Shown: positions 12,484 to 24,978, numbered from the stretch's first letter. The stretch: DNA of 64,000 bases from Escarpia spicata (GCA_963995525.1 OZ023207.1:2495344-2559343), one strand, 5' to 3'. The notes: generated by a model from the letters alone, not told the origin. A program made the numbers and translations.

Positions 12484-13386
12484 TCCATGCCTTAGACCAC
12501 CCATTGGATAATGCCTTAGACCACCCGTTGGATAATGCCTTAGACCACCCGTTGGATAATGCCTTAGACCACCCGTTGGATAATGCCTTAGACCACCCGT
12601 TGGATAATGCCTTAGACCACCCGTTGGATAATGCCTTAGACCACCCGTTGGATAATGCCTTAGACCACCCGTTGGATAATGCCTTAGACCACCCGTTGGA
12701 TAATGCCTTAGACCACCCGTTGGATAAAGCCTTAGACCACCCGTTGGATAATGCCTTAGACCACCCGTTGGATAATGCCTTAGACCACCCGTTGGATAAT
12801 GCCTTAGACCACCCGTTGGATAATGCCTTAGACCACCCGTTGGATAATGCCTTAGACCACCCGTTGGATAATGCCTTAGACCACCCGTTGGATAATGCCT
12901 TAGACCACCCGTTGGATAATGCCTTAGACCACCCGTTGGATAATGCCTTAGACCACCCGTTGGATAATGCCTTAGACCACCCGTTGGATAATGCCTTAGA
13001 CCACCCGTTGGATAATGCCTTAGACCACCCGTTCACCCGTTGGATAATGCCTTAGACCACCCGTTCACCCGTTGGATAATGCCTTAGACCACCCGTTGGA
13101 TAATGCCTTAGACCACCCGTTGGATAATGCCTTAGACCACCCGTTGGATAATGCCTTAGACCACCCGTTGGATAATGCCTTAGACCACCCGTTGGATAAT
13201 GCCTTAGACCACCCGTTGGATAATGCCTTAGACCACCCGTTGGATAATGCCTTAGACCACCCGTTGGATAATGCCTTAGACCACCCGTTGGATAATGCCT
13301 TAGACCACCCGTTGGATAATGCCTTAGACCACCCGTTGGATAATGCCTTAGACCACCCGTTGGATAATGCCTTAGACCACCCGTTC
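12484..13386. repeat. 24-bp tandem array, about 37 copies
   Basis: The unit is GTTGGATAATGCCTTAGACC plus ACCC. It is almost perfectly homogeneous, with one T-to-A (near 12727) and two 32-bp variant copies near 13031 and 13063 that carry an extra GTTCACCC. A 24-bp unit keeps several frames open, so the 183-187 codon frames here are not evidence for a protein. Confidence 0.97.
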
Positions 13387-14115
13387 TCAGGCATGGACCT
13401 TCGCTAAGACTCGCCACGACAACGCGCTAAAAGTAGCGCAGACGTAACTAACTAAATCTAGCACAATCACCTCACGTGCAGTCTGCAGGCTCCCGTGATT
13501 ATCGCAATCCTGTTAAAAAAATGATGCGACATCGTCGAAAAAAATCTAGTTTCAGCACTTTAAATCATGTTCAATTATCACACAACATACATGATTTTAA
13601 TTGTGAAAAACTGACAAATGGCATCGGTGATGCACGAAGTTGTATATCGGTGATAACGTAGGTAAACCTACATGTTTACACGTCAACTGATCGTAACTTT
13701 CGTTTGTCTGACGACATCAATTTTGTGTAACATCAACAGACAGTGAACACCAACACATCTCCTCATTGGTTGATTAAAAACCATACGATCCCAATATGAT
13801 TACAAGTGTGGGTTTTCGATTTGCCGTGACCTGTTTTTGCGAAAATCGTACCTTCTTCACGACCTGCTGTCTGCATGAAATTCTTGGTGCGCATTTTTGC
13901 TAAATCACGGACGACAAGTTCGTCAAATAAAGGAATACTTCTAACAACTTTATACCATTGTAAACTTTGCTGTAATTTATTTATTAGAATTATATAGGCT
14001 AAGGCACTTCATGTATATATTGTATTGTATGGTTTAATGTTTGGCTTAATACAAAGCTCTGGTACAAACTTACATCTGCCTTGTTATTTACAGCAAACTA
14101 GCTACGATTCTGAGT
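13387..14115. other. Unique sequence, no gene recognised
   Basis: A 61-codon frame at 13476 has no recognisable features. Confidence 0.4.
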
Positions 14116-14196
14116 CAGTAACACCACTACACTAACAGGGAACAGTAACACCACTACACTAACAGGGAACAGTAACACCACTACACTAACAGGGAA
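14116..14196. repeat. 27-bp triplicate
   Basis: Three exact copies of CAGTAACACCACTACACTAA plus CAGGGAA. Confidence 0.95.
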
Positions 14197-14439
14197 CAAT
14201 GTCCCACATAAAGATTGTTATGTTGTCGTCACTGTTGTCTTGTTAGTGGTCGCCGGTGCCTTTGATGCGGTTACTATTAGGTATAGGGAATAGTTTGGGA
14301 ACGGAATGAGCGGCTTCTTCCCAGATACTAATAATTACAGCAATACACTCAATTGGTGCCTGCGTAACATCGCCCAATCAGTTCACTAAACTGTCCAATC
14401 GAGACAAATTGAACAGGATAGGTGATAACAGACAGTCCT

Positions 14440-14860
14440 GCCTCAGTTCTATTTCAACTTTGAACCATTTTGTCCAACTGACCATTGATGATAACAGCAC
14501 ATTCGACATTCTCATACATGGCCTCAATCAGTGATGTCATTTTGGGGTCGACCCCAATAGATCTCAAGGTCTTCCATAATGCATCCCTGCTATTGTGTGA
14601 AATGGGGCCTTGAAGTCCACACAATTGAAATGTAGTGGGATATGGTGTTCATTTGCCTTTTCTGTGATCTGGTGAACAAGTAGGATAACAGACAGATGGT
14701 GTTCCCTGTTTCTTTGGTATCCAAATTGATGATTTGACAGGTGTGTATCAGTGATGTCTTCTATTCGTGTGAATATCATCTTACAGAACACTTTACCCGG
14801 AACAGACATTATAGTAATCGCTGTGTAGTTTGATACAACTGAACATGTATCATTTGTTGA
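14440..14860 (-). pseudogene. Reverse transcriptase fragment, RTE/BovB-like
   Basis: The minus strand reads TIMSVPGKVFCKMIFTRI, then HQFGYQRNREHH, then HFNCVDFKAPFHTI, then NVECAVIING after a frameshift. SVPGKVF, QFGF.R and the D of VDFK.AFD are the N-terminal RT motifs. The catalytic YADD segment is not present. The SVPGKVF wording favours an RTE-like clade, but that is a motif-level judgement. Confidence 0.65.
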
Positions 14861-14954
14861 GTACAGGGTTGATAATATTCCTGCACCACTACTGTCAATC
14901 CGTCATAACAACTTAACATGTATCCTTTGTTGAGTACAGGGTTGGTAATACTGT

Positions 14955-14993
14955 GTTTTGTGTGTGTTTGGTGTGTGGTTGTGTGTGTGTGTT

Positions 14994-15024
<31 letters not shown>

Positions 15025-15043
15025 GTCTGTGTGCGTGTGTATG

Positions 15044-15102
<59 letters not shown>

Positions 15103-15108
15103 TGTGTG
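14955..15108. repeat. TG-rich microsatellite
   Basis: GTGT and GCGT units with interruptions. It follows a 43-bp segment (14905-14947) that is a second copy of 14833-14875. Confidence 0.95.
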
Positions 15109-15319
15109 AGAAACAATTCACGCATATCACACCAAAATGGTATTTTCAAGTTCACTTTTTCGGCGGACGGATCCTTAATGTGGTCTTACCCCAAATAGAT
15201 GTCCGGCATGTTACAAATCTTCACGAAGGCTAGATGATATCAAGCTACACACATAACTAGATTAACCACAAAGGTGAACATATGTTACCGTTTCATCTCC
15301 GTCACGTAAGTTACAAGTG

Positions 15320-15851
<532 letters not shown>

Positions 15852-16320
15852 TGACCTGTACGATACTAAAGCTTTGCCCTATTCCGAATGCCACCGGTAA
15901 TTGGACATTCCCGACAGTCGCTTTCAAGCGCCTCCTGGTGGGAACATAATTCATCCATGACTGTTCATGAGCACGTGTACTATCACGGAATCCACTGTCA
16001 CCAGTTGTCACGCACACCATCTTGTTTCCTGGCCACTGCTCCATCTGTTTGCTTCTTCAATAATCTTGAATAGGTCTAACTCCGTGTTTTTCCATAGATA
16101 TATAGAATACCCTGGATAAACCGCTCGCTGACATCGATGCTACATGTTTTACTGCGCTTGTTTTTTGTTTCTCCGTGGTGCATCGAATACTTCCGGTTTG
16201 ACGTGGATACCCGTAAACAATACCACATCCACATACTAATTAATTTGTGAGCCGTGTCAAATGAAGAATAATGGTAAACTATTTCACAGTTATCGTGAAA
16301 TGTGAAGAACGTTATTCCAA
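15852..16320. other. Unassigned unique DNA
   Basis: Nothing recognised on either strand. Confidence 0.4.
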
Positions 16321-16853
16321 TACATGTTTTACCAATGTCTGGAGGACAGTCAGAACTACGGGCAATTTCATTGGAAAATCACTGCCCAAGCCTTGTTTGA
16401 AAGAAAAAACAGTTGCATGTATAAAATATATGATATGTTCATTACACTAGATACATATATTTTATAGTCTTGCATGGCGTAGATTTACATAAAATAATAC
16501 ATGTTTTACCAATGTCTGGAGGACAGTCAGAACTACAGGCAATTTCATTGGAAAATCCCTGCCCAAGCCTTGTTTGAAAGAAAAAACAGTTGCATATATA
16601 AAATATACGATATGTTCATTACACTAGATACATATATTTTATAGTCTTGCATGGCGTAGATTTACATAAAATAATACATGTTTTATTAATGTCTGGAGGA
16701 CAGTCAGAACTACGGGCAATTTCATTGGAAAATCCCTGCCCAAGCCTTGTTTGAAAGAAAAAACAGTTGCAAATATAAAATATATGATTATGTTCATTAC
16801 ACTAGATACATATATTTTATAGTCTTGCATAGCGTAGATTTACATAAAATAAT
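16321..16853. repeat. 177-bp unit repeated three times
   Basis: Copies start TACATGTTTTACCAATGTCT at 16321 and 16498 and TACATGTTTTATTAATGTCT at 16675. They differ by a few substitutions and one inserted base. No coding signal survives all copies. Confidence 0.95.
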
Positions 16854-17171
16854 ACATGTTTATTTAGCAATGCTATAACCAGTATTTGTCATGTATCCTG
16901 TGCCACGGATAAATTAAAGTGTATCTGGCATTGTATCAGATAAAATATATCAGTTTTAGTATTTCTTTCCTGAGTATTTCTGTGGGATGTGCTTCGTGAA
17001 ATACTAGTCCTAAATATACAACGCAATCATTATATTTCTCACCAGTATATTCACATGTGCCTACAACATATACCGCTTTAGCATGGCAATCCACAAAATG
17101 TAGAATCTCTGCAAAACATTATTGTCGTAAAAGACTCATCTTAGCCAGGGTTATGAGCAACTGGCCATGTT
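16854..17171. other. Unique AT-rich spacer
   Basis: Nothing recognised. Confidence 0.4.
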
Positions 17172-19636
17172 ACTGTGGTTAGTACTTGTTCCTACTTAAG
17201 GTCATGCTGGTATAGGGCGATTCCACGGAAAGTGTTATTGAGGTTAGTACATGTTCCTACTTAAGGTCATGCTGGTATAGGGCGATTCCATGGAAAGTGT
17301 TATTGAGGTTAGTACATGTTCCTACTTAAGGTCATGCTGGTATAGGGCGATTCCATGGAAAGTGTTATTGAGGTTAGTACATGTTCCTACTTAAGGTCAT
17401 GCTGGTATAGGGCGATTCCACGGAAAGTGTTACTGTGGTAAGTACATGTTCCTACTTAAGGTCATGCTGGTATAGGGCGATTCCACGGAAAGTGTTACTG
17501 TGGTTAGTACTTGTTCCTACATAAGGTAATGCTGGTATAGCGTGATTCCACGGAAAGTGTTACTGTGGTAAGTACATGTTCCTACATAAGGTCATGCTGG
17601 TATAGGGCGATTCCACGGAAAGTGTTACTGTGGTTAGTACATGTTCCTACATAAGGTCATGCTTGTATAGGGCGATTCCACGGAAAGTGTTACTCTGATT
17701 AGTACTTGTTCCTACATAAGGTCATGCTGGTATAGGGCGATTCCACGGAAAGTGTTACTGTGGTTAATACTTGTTCCTACATAAGGTCATGCTGGTATAG
17801 GGCGATTCCACGGAAAGTGTTACTGTGGTTAGTACTTGGTCCTACATAAGGTCATGCTGGTATAGGGCGATTCCACGGAAAGTGTTACTGTGGTTAGCAC
17901 ATGTTCCTACATAAGGTCATGCTGGTATAGGGCGATTCCACGGAAAGTGTTACTGTGGTTAGCACATGTTCCTACATAAGGTCATGCTGGTATAGGGCGA
18001 TTCCACGGAAAGTGTTATTGAGGTTAGTACATGTTCCTACTTAAGGTCATGCTGGTATAGGGCGATTCCACGGAAAGTGTTACTGTGGTAAGTACATGTT
18101 CCTACTTAAGGTCATGCTGGTATAGGGCGATTCCACGGAAAGTGTTACTGTGGTTAGTACATGTTCCTACATAAGGTCATGCTGGTATAGGGCGATTCCA
18201 CGGAAAGTGTTACTGTGGTTAGTACTTGTTCCTACATAAGGTCATGCTGGTATAGGGCGATTCCGCGGAAAGTGTTACTGTGGTTAGTACTTGTTCCTAC
18301 ATAAGGTCATGCTGGTATAGGGCAATTCCGCGGAAAGTGTTACTGTGGTTAGTACTTGTTCCTACATAAGGTCATGCTGGTATAGGGCGATTCCACGGAA
18401 AGTGTTACTGTGGTTAGTACTTGTTCCTACATAAGGTCATGCTTGTATAGGGCGATTCCACGGAAAGTGTTACTGTGGTTAGTACTTGTTCCTACATAAG
18501 GTCATGCTGGTATAGGGCGATTCCACGGAAAGTGTTACTGTGGTTAGTACTTGTTCCTACATAAGGTCATGCTTGTATAGGGCGATTCCACGGAAAGTGT
18601 TACTGTGGTTAGTACTTGTTCCTACATAAGGTCATGCTTGTATAGGGCGGTTCCACGGAAAGTGTTACTGTGGTTAGTACTTGTTCCTACATAAGGTCAT
18701 GCTGGTATAGGGCGATTCCACGGAAAGTGTTACTGTGGTTAGTACTTGTTCCTACATAAGGTCCTGCTGGTATATGGCGATTCCACGGAAAGTGTTACTG
18801 TGGTTAGTACTTGGTCCTACATAAGGTCATGCTGGTATAGGGCGATTCCACGGAAAGTGTTACTGAGGTTAGTACTTGTTCCTACATAAGGTCATGCTGG
18901 TATAGGGCGATTCCACGGAAAGTGTTACTGTGGTTAGTACTTGTTCCTACATAAGGTCATGCTGGTATAGGGCGATTCCACGGAAAGTGTTACTGTGGTT
19001 AGTACTTGGTCCTACATAAGGTCCTGCTGGTATAGGGCAATTCCACGGAAAGTGTTACTGAGGTTAGTACTTGTTCCTACATAAGGTCATGCTGGTATAG
19101 GGCGATTCCACGGAAAGTGTTACTGTGGTTAGTACTTGTTCCTACATAAGGTCATGCTGGTATAGGGCGATTCCACGGAAAGTGTTACTGTGGTTAGTAC
19201 TTGGTCCTACATAAGGTCATGCTGGTATAGGGCGATTCCACGGAAAGTGTTACTGTGGTTAGTACGTGTTCCTACATAAGGTCATGCTGGTATAGGGCGA
19301 TTCCACGGAAAGTGTTACTGTGGTTAGTACTTGTTCCTACATAAGGTCATGCTGGTATAGGGCGATTCCACGGAAAGTGTTACTGTGGTTAGTACGTGTT
19401 CCTACTTAAGGTAATGCTGGTATAGGGCGATTCCACGGAAAGTGTTACTGTGGTTAGTACTTGTTCCTACATAAGGTCATGCTGGTATAGGGCGATTCCA
19501 CGGAAAGTGTTACTGTGGTTAGTACTTGTTCCTACATAAGGTCATGCTGGTATAGGGCGATTCCATGGAAAGTGTTACTGTGGTTAGTACTTGTTCCTAC
19601 ATAAGGTCATACTGGTATAGAGCGCTTCCACGGAAT
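17172..19636. repeat. 65-bp tandem array, about 38 copies, containing a transposon tip
   Basis: Each unit includes TAGGGCGATTCCACGGAAAG. The word GGGCGATTCCAC is the exact 12-bp terminal inverted repeat of the transposon at 41506-47652, and the next bases also resemble its left end. The remaining 43 bp (GTTAGTACTTGTTCCTACAT and onward) look like flanking DNA. The last unit runs directly into transposon-internal sequence at 19622. The array therefore amplified a flank-plus-TIR junction. Variants (TTACTG/TTATTG, TACTT/TACAT, CATAAG/CTTAAG) are clustered along the array. Confidence 0.95.
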
Positions 19637-20300
19637 GTGAGTCTGAAAGATGATTTTCTATAATTTTCTAGGGTAGAAAAATGTTGACCCATTTACTATT
19701 TCTACATCTCCTTACTATGAAACAAGTAAAAATATGATTTTATAAAAACAAATTATGTAAAATAATTGCCGTTTTGTTTACAGTACATATTTTGCTATGT
19801 AATTTATTACAATACTCATTTAAAAAATTCAAATAACACTACATTGTATTGTACATTTAAATAACAGTTAAGTAGGTGTACATAGATGTCACTAGGTTAC
19901 AATGAAATGAAATTTAGACCACAACAATATTTTAGTTAAAAGTTATATATAAATAAAAAATTCAACTTTTCATGTCACACAACACAAATTTACAAAAAAA
20001 CTTTACTTTTTCCCCAAAATAATTTGTTTGTTTAATTTCCAGTTGGTTTATAAATCAACATATGAATACTTATATAATACCAAAATATAAAAGACATGCA
20101 CAAATGTTTAATTATATAAATTTGGAATATATGTGTGTCACACACGTAACGCTGTGTCACATTGAATACCTATGTACATTGTGACACAATATATTTTACA
20201 AACTTTATAATTAATAACTATAATTTATTTGCTAATATGTTACAATGGGTCAACACCACATCAGTTCACTTATAGTTGACAGTACTTAACACCAGTGGGG
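19622..20300 (+). mobile_element. Deletion derivative of the GGGCGATTCCAC-TIR transposon, left end
   Basis: It starts with a degenerate TIR (GAGCGCTTCCACGG). It then matches 41506-41700 (GACCCATTTACTA, ATGAAACAAGT) and, after a deletion, 42590-42990 (CACTAGGTTACAAT, CCACAACAATATTTT, TCACACACGTAACGCT). No right terminus is visible, and the homology fades at about 20300. Confidence 0.85.
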
Positions 20301-20621
20301 AAATGTATCCCCAATTCTCACTTGTTAATGTCTGATTTTCTTGGATTCGTCCTAAAATAAATCACTATTCCTCTAGTCACATAAATATGTCACATAATTT
20401 ATTGTTTTATTACAATTAGCATCAAATTTATTGTAACTCATTACAATACATACAAATACAAATCAAATTAAGACAAATCATATACAATAACATTCTGAGA
20501 ACAACAAGGGAAGAACATTAGATAATGTTATACTCCCTATTGTATATTTCAAAGTAAATATCATTATATTGAACACAAAAACAGCGTGCAGGTGTATTAG
20601 ATTAATCGTGATTGAAATATG
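20301..20621. other. AT-rich DNA, nothing recognised
   Basis: No features seen. Confidence 0.4.
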
Positions 20622-20888
20622 TTATATATTAACGTCATTGTGTAAAATGAATAGCTTAAGTATACATTTGTAATTAATTACTGAATAAGTCGTAAACTTA
20701 AGTATTGTGCTGCAATAATTCCAACTGATAAGACCCTTATTTCTTATTGAACGAAGTCTTATTTCTAAAGTTGCCGTGGATACGTGCATTTGTGCAGATT
20801 GTCTTGTATCATAACTATGAACATATTGATTAAGTCTAAATTGAGGCATATTGTTTATCACTGGTCTTGGTTGAGTACTGGCCAACAC
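20622..20888 (-). pseudogene. LINE C-terminal fragment
   Basis: HSYDTRQSAQMHV, then LRSIRNKGLISWN, resembles the C-terminal end of CR1/Jockey-like ORF2 proteins (YNTRQ followed by SI..KG...WN). It lies just downstream of, and differs from, the tail of the next element. Either two insertions abut or it is a separate relic. Confidence 0.55.
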
Positions 20889-20933
20889 TCCTTAGGAGTC
20901 ATACGGTCTGGGTTGGGTGCGCATGCTAGGTTA

Positions 20934-22200
20934 TTAGTCGTGTATTAATGCTTGTCTGAATTTATGTGGCTCTGTAATGTTGACTATTGCATCTGGTAGG
21001 GAATTCCAATCTTTTATTGTTCGGGGGAAATAGGAACATTTATAACAGTTCTTGCTGGTGTGGATAGTGTTGAATGCTTTGGTATTTAGATGCCGTGATA
21101 GGCGTTGTACAGGCTGGAGGAGGTTTTCAACAGGCAAGGTTAGGTGGCCATAAATGGCTTTGTGCAATATAGCGAGGCGTCTGTTTGTTCGTCTGGTTGT
21201 TAGTTGTTCTAGGTTTATTTTTGTTAACATTTGTGACACGCAACCAGTTTCTCGGGATGTATAGTCGTTAAGGCAGAAGCGAGCTGCCCGTCTTTGGACC
21301 ATTTCTATTTTGTTGATGAGGACTTGGGTGTGGGGGTCCCACACGGATGCTGAATATTCTAGGAGTGGTCGGACAAGGGTTATGTAGGCAGTTGTTTTAA
21401 TGTTTTGGGGGCACGAGTAGAGGTTGCGTCTGATAAATGCTAGGGTACGGTTTGCTGAGGCTGTAATCTGATGGATGTGTTTGTTCCAGGTGAGATCTTT
21501 GGTGATACATACTCCTAGATAGGGATGACTGTCGGTTTCCTGTAGTGTTGCGTTTCCTAGAGTATAATTAAAATGTTTTACATTTCTTGCATGGGTTAGT
21601 CTCATCACAAAGCATTTTTTTGGGTTAAAGTGCATCTGCCAGTCGTGTTCCCATTTTGCTAACTCATTTAGGTCTTTCTGTAGGTCTTGTGAGTCGGACT
21701 GATTATTGATTTCTCTATAGAGGACACAGTCGTCTGCAAAAAGACGGACTGAGGAGCGGATCTTGTCAGGTAAATCATTGATGTATATCAGGAAGAGAAG
21801 CGGTCCCAATACCATGCCTTGTGGTACACCTGATGTAACATTTGTCCAGGTGGAATGTTCTCCACCGACCACCACTCTCTGTTCACGGCACTTGAGAAAG
21901 TTAGAGATCCAGGCATGTGTTTTGTTGTGGATGCCATATCTCTTTAATTTATTTAGGAGCCGGTTGTGGGGAACGGTGTCGAATGCTTTTGAGAAGTCCA
22001 TTATTATTATGTCCACTTGGGATTTATTATTTAGGGATTACGCTAGGTCGTGTGTGGCGAGTATTAATTGGGTTTCTGTGGAGTGTTTACTGCGGAAGCC
22101 ATGTTGTCTGTCAGATAAGACTGTGTATTGATCAAAATGGTCCATTATGTTAGAGTAGATAATGTGTTCGAGGAGTTTGCAACATATTGAAGTTAGGGCT
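20934..22200 (-). pseudogene. Reverse transcriptase, N-terminally deleted
   Basis: After the joint come DRQHGFRSKHSTETQL, an in-frame stop near 22034, then a 360-codon open frame. It has MDFSKAFDTVPH (first catalytic Asp), SGVPQGMVLGPLLFLIYIND, RLFADDCVLY (FADD catalytic pair), YLGV, and a C-terminal tail with RRAARF and IKDWNSLPDAIV. The RT segment before the GF motif is missing compared with the intact CR1 at 52741-55638. Confidence 0.9.
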
Positions 22201-23686
22201 TTTTATGTATGACCAGAATTGTTTTGGTGAATCGGAACAAATGGATGATATATATCTTCTGTGAGCATTTCTTGTCTCTCTGTGTGTGGTTTTACGTGCC
22301 TTACAAAAATTGTCATAGCTGGCTTGATTTCCAAGTAGTTTGTGATTGTTGAAAGCCCTTTGTTTACGTTTGTGTAGTCGCTTGATTCGTTTATTTATCC
22401 AGGGTGTTTGGTTACGCTTTGATATTATTTGTGTTGGTATGTGAATGTTCATTATTGAGACAAGTACAGTTTGGAACTCTGTATACATTTCATCAACTGT
22501 GTTCTTGGATGTATCCCTTGATACAAACTCATTGCTCCATTTGAGCAGGTCTTCTTTCAGAGCCTTCATGTTAGCTTTGTGGTACATGTATATTTTGTGT
22601 GGTTTTTGCTTGATGACCCTGGGCTTGCAGCTGTTTGTGATTACTGGGATGCCGTCGTGATTGCTTATTCCTGGTACTACTATAGATCTTTCAACAAGGG
22701 TGGGGTTAGTTGTGAAGAACAACTCCAAAGTGTTGTTTATTCTGGTGGGTTTGCGTACAACTTGTTCAAGTCCAAAGTTATTGGCAATTTCTAGTAGCAT
22801 CTTGGATAGACCGGGAGCAGCTGCGCCTGGCTTTGCACTGAGCAGGTCCCAATCTATGTCGGGAAGGTTAAAGTCTCCGCCTAGCCATAAATGTTCTTTG
22901 TTTGAGCGTTTAATTTTGTTAATGGATTCTCGTAGTTCATGCATGTATTCGTTTGTGTTACCATATTGGGGTGATCTGTAGAATGCTCCTATTGTGATAT
23001 CTTTCGATCCTTGTATTTTGATGGTGACCCAGATAATTTCACATTTGCTATCGAGGTCTGTTCTGTGTGTTCCTATGAGGTCTGTTCTGTGTGTTCCTAT
23101 GAGGTCTGTTCTGTGTGTTCCTATGAGGTCTGTTCTGCGTGTTCCTATGAGGTATGTTATGTGTGTTCCTATGAGGTCTGTTCTGTGTGTTCCTATGAGG
23201 TCTGTTCTGTGTGTTCCTATGAGGTCTGTTATGTGTGTTCCTATGAGGTCTGTTATGTGTGTTCCTATGAGGTCTGTTCTGTGTGTTCCTATGAGGTCTG
23301 TTATGTGTGTTCCTATGGGGTCAGTCTTTAGTGCTATTAGGACTCCTCCTTTTGAGTTATCAAAGTCTCTGTCTTTTCGGATGATTGAATAATTGGAGGG
23401 GAACAGCTCACTGCTGTCAACTGAGCTGTCTAGGTGTGTTTCAGTGCCTATAATTATGTCAGGGTTGTAATTTGCTCCTGATACTACAGAAGTTTATTAT
23501 CATGGTTTTCAGGGATTGTCTCTTAGTAGGTGTTTCCTGGGTGTTTTTCTTAGTTCTACTTGTTTTATATGGTCTAGTACTATTCGAGTTACTGCTTGTG
23601 TTATTATTCCTTTGTTTGTATGGAGAAGAAGTGGCTAGAGGTGGGCTTAGTGGTTCACTGCAATCAGGTGTGGACATGTCCGACAA
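22150..23686 (-). pseudogene. ORF2 linker and APE endonuclease
   Basis: 23686-23459 is a Ser/Thr/Asn/Lys-rich linker ending NFCSIRSKL, the first endonuclease motif. After a frameshift the frame reads NPDIIIGTETHLD (catalytic Glu), SIIRKDR and KGGVLIALKT. The 24-bp expansion (8-residue units) comes next, then ITIGAFYRSP and GGDFNLPDIDW (catalytic Asp). SNHDGIPV (the SDH motif, Asp to Asn) follows, then a basic linker. The expansion is in frame. The frame ends at 22150, just past a deletion joint near 22190. Confidence 0.85.
23053..23317. repeat. 24-bp tandem array, 11 copies, inside the endonuclease
   Basis: The unit is GAGGTCTGTTCTGTGTGTTC plus CTAT. It lies between the KGGVLIALKT and IWVTIKI strands of the endonuclease frame and encodes eight-residue repeats on the minus strand, so it was seeded from coding sequence. 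Confidence 0.96.
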
Positions 23687-23709
23687 GATGGAGAAGCTGT
23701 TTGTTAGCT

Positions 23710-24240
23710 CTATGGTTGAGTTTGAAAAAGTGAACTTGTGAAATTAGGAATGCCACACTGGCAGCAAATCCATGAGACTTGTCTGTTTTGGAGGGCGTTA
23801 TATGCAGATGTCGACATTCCCATGCAATCTACATGGTACCATGAATTGCAATGATCCCAGCATGTCGCTCGCTGGTCCCATCTTGCTGCTTTTTTGCAGA
23901 TGGCACAAGGGAATTTGGGCTTGTATGGACCTGGGTTTGGGTTAAGGTCAACAGCTTGCATGAGTATTAAGATGGCAAAGCATGTTGGATGTTTTTGGTT
24001 TAAGGATGCTACCTTGTAAAAGATTTTTGATTTCCATCCTGTTATGGTGTTTGTGGATGCTGGGAAATACTTGTAATCAAAGTCTGGGGACATAAGTAGA
24101 GATAGTTGAGGATTGGCAATTCTAGTCAAGCTTTCACCATGGTTTTCCCAGTTCCTCTGTTCTATCCTAAGTGTTAGTCCACATAGTAGTAGTATACAGA
24201 TGGCACAACAGTTCATCTTGGATTTGAGCGTGGTAATCAC
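23710..24240 (-). CDS. ORF1-like: signal-like N-terminus, 2A-like motif, PHD finger (176 codons)
   Basis: Residues about 9-26 (MNCCAICILLLCGLTL region) are hydrophobic like a signal peptide. Residues 98-105 read DLNPNPGP, close to the ribosome-skipping 2A consensus D-x-E-x-N-P-G-P, with Asn in place of Glu. A PHD finger follows at about 112-164: CAIC, then CWDHC, then WYHVDC, then WICCQCG, a C4HC3 arrangement. Both PHD fingers and 2A sequences are known in CR1/L2-like elements. The stop at 23710 is followed by the linker in another frame, so the original ORF probably continued. The frame itself has no internal stop. Confidence 0.8.
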   Translation of the reverse strand: MITTLKSKMNCCAICILLLCGLTLRIEQRNWENHGESLTRIANPQLSLLMSPDFDYKYFPASTNTITGWKSKIFYKVASLNQKHPTCFAILILMQAVDLNPNPGPYKPKFPCAICKKAARWDQRATCWDHCNSWYHVDCMGMSTSAYNALQNRQVSWICCQCGIPNFTSSLFQTQP

Positions 24241-24978
24241 AATATGTATAAAATCTCAGTATTAAAATGTAAAATCACAGTAATTATATAGTCACAGTCG
24301 ATATAGTCATAGTAATCGTCAATGTAAAATTTGTTGTAAAATGTTACATAAAAATTAAGTTGGTAAAGAACATAAAAGTAATAAAAATAACAGTTGCTCT
24401 TATAAAAGTAGAGTTTTTATTTTTTTATTTGTTTTATTTTTTTATTATTAGGCTGCAGTATTTTAAAATCTAACTCACTAAAGGAGAGCGTGTTATTTTG
24501 TTACAAGACGCTTTGTGCAGTGCAGTTGAAATGTAGATCTTCGCCCTGGTTGGGGGCCCCAGGGCGATACTGGATAAAGAGCGTCTTGGTGAAAGGCCTG
24601 TTAGTAGACAGTTTATTATATATTGTGTTTACTGTTGGATTTTAATTGGTTACTGACAGCCTGTAACTGACAGCCTATAATTCGTACTTTTAGTTTGTGT
24701 AAATAAGAATGATTTATGGTAATGCCTATGGGTAATGCACGTTAAGTCTAAGAGAATGTACAGTATGTTGGGTTGTTTTGGGGTGGTTTTGGTTCCGTGC
24801 GCTTTATGAATGTTGTTTACCAGATCGCCATCTTGTTTGAAACTTTTAGGCTGGTTGTTACGCAAATTATTATGCAAATGTTGTCTTATAAGTGTAATGT
24901 AGTGGTGATACTTTTACACATCTGTAAGTTTGGGCATAAACCTTGTACATTTAAGTCACTGTGCATGGTTTATGCCAG
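24241..24978. other. Probable 5' UTR of the CR1-like element, then unassigned DNA
   Basis: A GC-rich hairpin CGCCCTGG...CCAGGGCG lies at 24541-24565. TGTAACTGACAGCC is tandemly duplicated near 24660. No gene seen. Confidence 0.35.

Larger units (their letters stand above)
20889..24640 (-). mobile_element. CR1-like non-LTR retrotransposon with PHD-finger ORF1, internally deleted
   Basis: In minus-strand order: a possible 5' UTR (24240-24640), an ORF with PHD finger (24240-23710), a Ser/Thr/Asn-rich linker (23686-23459), an APE endonuclease (about 23490-22700), a truncated RT (about 22200-20934) and a short 3' tail with the palindrome ACTCCTTAGGAGT near 20888-20900. The organisation is that of CR1-like elements with PHD-type ORF1. 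It is dead: there is a frameshift at the linker/endonuclease border, a 24-bp expansion in the endonuclease and a deletion that fuses the post-endonuclease linker to the middle of the RT. Confidence 0.85.

Noticed and set aside
12473..13417. Long octapeptide-repeat proteins on both strands
   Set aside because: A 24-bp unit without stops keeps several frames open at once. There is no start context or non-repeat domain.
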